This document shows, one piece after another, positions 63,232 to 64,000 of a DNA stretch of 64,000 nucleotides. The DNA is taken from assembly GCF_020911925.1 (NCBI RefSeq), contig NZ_CP087134.1:4340001-4404000 (forward strand), written 5' to 3'. Position numbers and translations under genes: made by a program. Numbering within the stretch: position 1 is the stretch's first letter; each line of letters opens with the position of its first letter. Under the pieces are notes generated by a model that did no database searches, had not been told where the DNA came from, and saw nothing but the letters and a program-made list of their open reading frames with translations. This DNA is from Flavobacterium cupriresistens (GTDB taxonomy: Bacteria; Bacteroidota; Bacteroidia; Flavobacteriales; Flavobacteriaceae).

Positions 63232-64000
63232 ATGAAAAAAAAAATAGCTCTTCTAGTTTTAGTCCTCATCACGGGAAATCTATTTTCTCAAAATAAATAC
63301 CGTCTTAAAAATATCTCGACAACCGATGGTCTTTCGCAAAGTTCTGTCATTGCCATACATCAGGATAAATTAGGGCAAATGTGGTTTGGTACGCGGGACG
63401 GACTCAATAAATACGACGGAAGCAAGTTTACCATTTTTAGAAATGACATTTCAGACAAAGCAACAATTAGCAATAATGATATTCTGGCGATTGAAGAAGA
63501 CAATTCGGGGAAAATATGGGTCGGAACTTATAATGGCCTCAACTGCTACGATCCTGTTTCTAATACTTTCAAGAGGTATTTGCACTCCAATACCAACCAC
63601 ACCATTAGTAGTAATGCTGTTTGGTGTATCAAAGAAATTGGCAATGAACTTTGGTTTGGAACCTCAAAAGGCTTGAGTATTTTCAATAAAAAAACCAAGC
63701 TGTTTACTTCTGTTTTCCATTCAGATACCGATACCTCAACTTTGCCAAGCAATAATATTCTGACTATTATAAAAACCAAAAAACAGGAAATCTGGATTGG
63801 CACAACAAAAGGTTTATGCCGACTTACAAGCAGAAATAACGGAAAATTAACCTTTAAAAATTATCCACTAAACACTACTGATTTACTTAATGTTCAAACC
63901 ATTGCAGAAGACGCGCAAGGTGATTTATGGATCGGTACCAAAAACAAAGCGCTTTTAAAACTCGATATAAAAACGCGTCAATTTGTTTCTTTTTTACCGA
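63232..64000 (+). CDS. Two-component-type propeller sensor, N-terminal part (runs off window)
   Basis: The frame opens at ATG 63232 and has no stop before the window ends (256 codons seen). The signal peptide (MKKKIALLVLVLITGNLFS) is followed by YRLKNISTTDGLSQSSV, the usual start of hybrid two-component sensor propellers. Repeats of the DKLGQMWFGTRDGLNKYDG, NSGKIWVGTYNGLNCYD and AQGDLWIGTKNKALLKLD kind follow, each a blade of about 45 residues. The rest (Y_Y_Y, kinase, receiver and AraC parts if it is an HTCS) lies beyond the window. It is a likely sensor for the uronate/polysaccharide genes upstream. The C tract in its leader is notable. Confidence 0.85.
   Translation, partial: MKKKIALLVLVLITGNLFSQNKYRLKNISTTDGLSQSSVIAIHQDKLGQMWFGTRDGLNKYDGSKFTIFRNDISDKATISNNDILAIEEDNSGKIWVGTYNGLNCYDPVSNTFKRYLHSNTNHTISSNAVWCIKEIGNELWFGTSKGLSIFNKKTKLFTSVFHSDTDTSTLPSNNILTIIKTKKQEIWIGTTKGLCRLTSRNNGKLTFKNYPLNTTDLLNVQTIAEDAQGDLWIGTKNKALLKLDIKTRQFVSFLP

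Overview
The window looks like chromosomal DNA of a Flavobacterium-type member of the Bacteroidota. The base composition is AT-rich, and promoters fit the Bacteroidota pattern (TTG at about -33, TAnnTTTG at about -7). The gene families also point this way: a PorP/SprF protein, type IX secretion (T9SS) sorting domains of types A and B, SprB repeats, TonB-dependent receptors, one-component propeller/Y_Y_Y regulators and hybrid-sensor propellers. I saw no tRNA, rRNA, CRISPR array, intact transposase or prophage.

Layout. 0.1-7 kb: a PorP/SprF outer-membrane protein, a type-B-sorted surface protein, a small secreted protein, an unrecognised 328-aa protein and a META-domain lipoprotein, separated by repeat-rich gaps. 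7.1-8.0 kb: a 403-bp mosaic repeat. 8-13 kb (minus strand): an exported thiol/metal set, namely a Cys-rich peptide, two secreted HMA-domain proteins, a TlpA-like thioredoxin, an outer-membrane barrel and DsbD. 13.5-25.4 kb: a tail-collar-domain protein, a methyltransferase with a PRMT-like double-E loop, a 3112-aa T9SS adhesin with 30 SprB repeats, and an outer-membrane barrel protein. 26-34 kb: a CPA1 antiporter, OxyR divergent from an OsmC protein, an alpha/beta hydrolase, a Rossmann protein, an LLM oxidoreductase and a MocR regulator. 34.6-41.2 kb: a probable metal-linked operon (His/Cys peptide, ABC ATPase, TonB receptor, two ABC-2 permeases) behind a dyad that overlaps its -7 box. 42-54.6 kb: secreted GH18, GH64 and GH16 enzymes with a membrane-spanning propeller/HTH regulator. 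The set fits attack on chitin plus beta-1,3-glucan, as in fungal walls. 55-64 kb: uronate catabolism (DUF4861-like protein, LacI regulator, YhcH-family protein, KDPG aldolase, mannonate oxidoreductase, UxuA, a beta-helix protein), ending in the start of a propeller sensor gene that runs off the window.

Main points of interest: (1) the SprB repeats form a higher-order array with an exact 924-bp (four-repeat) period; (2) the unrecognised gene at 5392 and the tail-collar gene at 13492 share a promoter architecture with an extra upstream dyad at the same distance from the -7 box; (3) three intergenic tandem arrays (periods about 110, 90 and 100 bp) each end in an inverted unit; (4) an 11-C tract lies 31 bp upstream of the propeller sensor gene; (5) the methyltransferase carries an S-E-x-M-x-Y-x-L-x-x-E loop like protein arginine methyltransferases. 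Everything here was read by eye, so family calls without a cited motif are from memory of the families.
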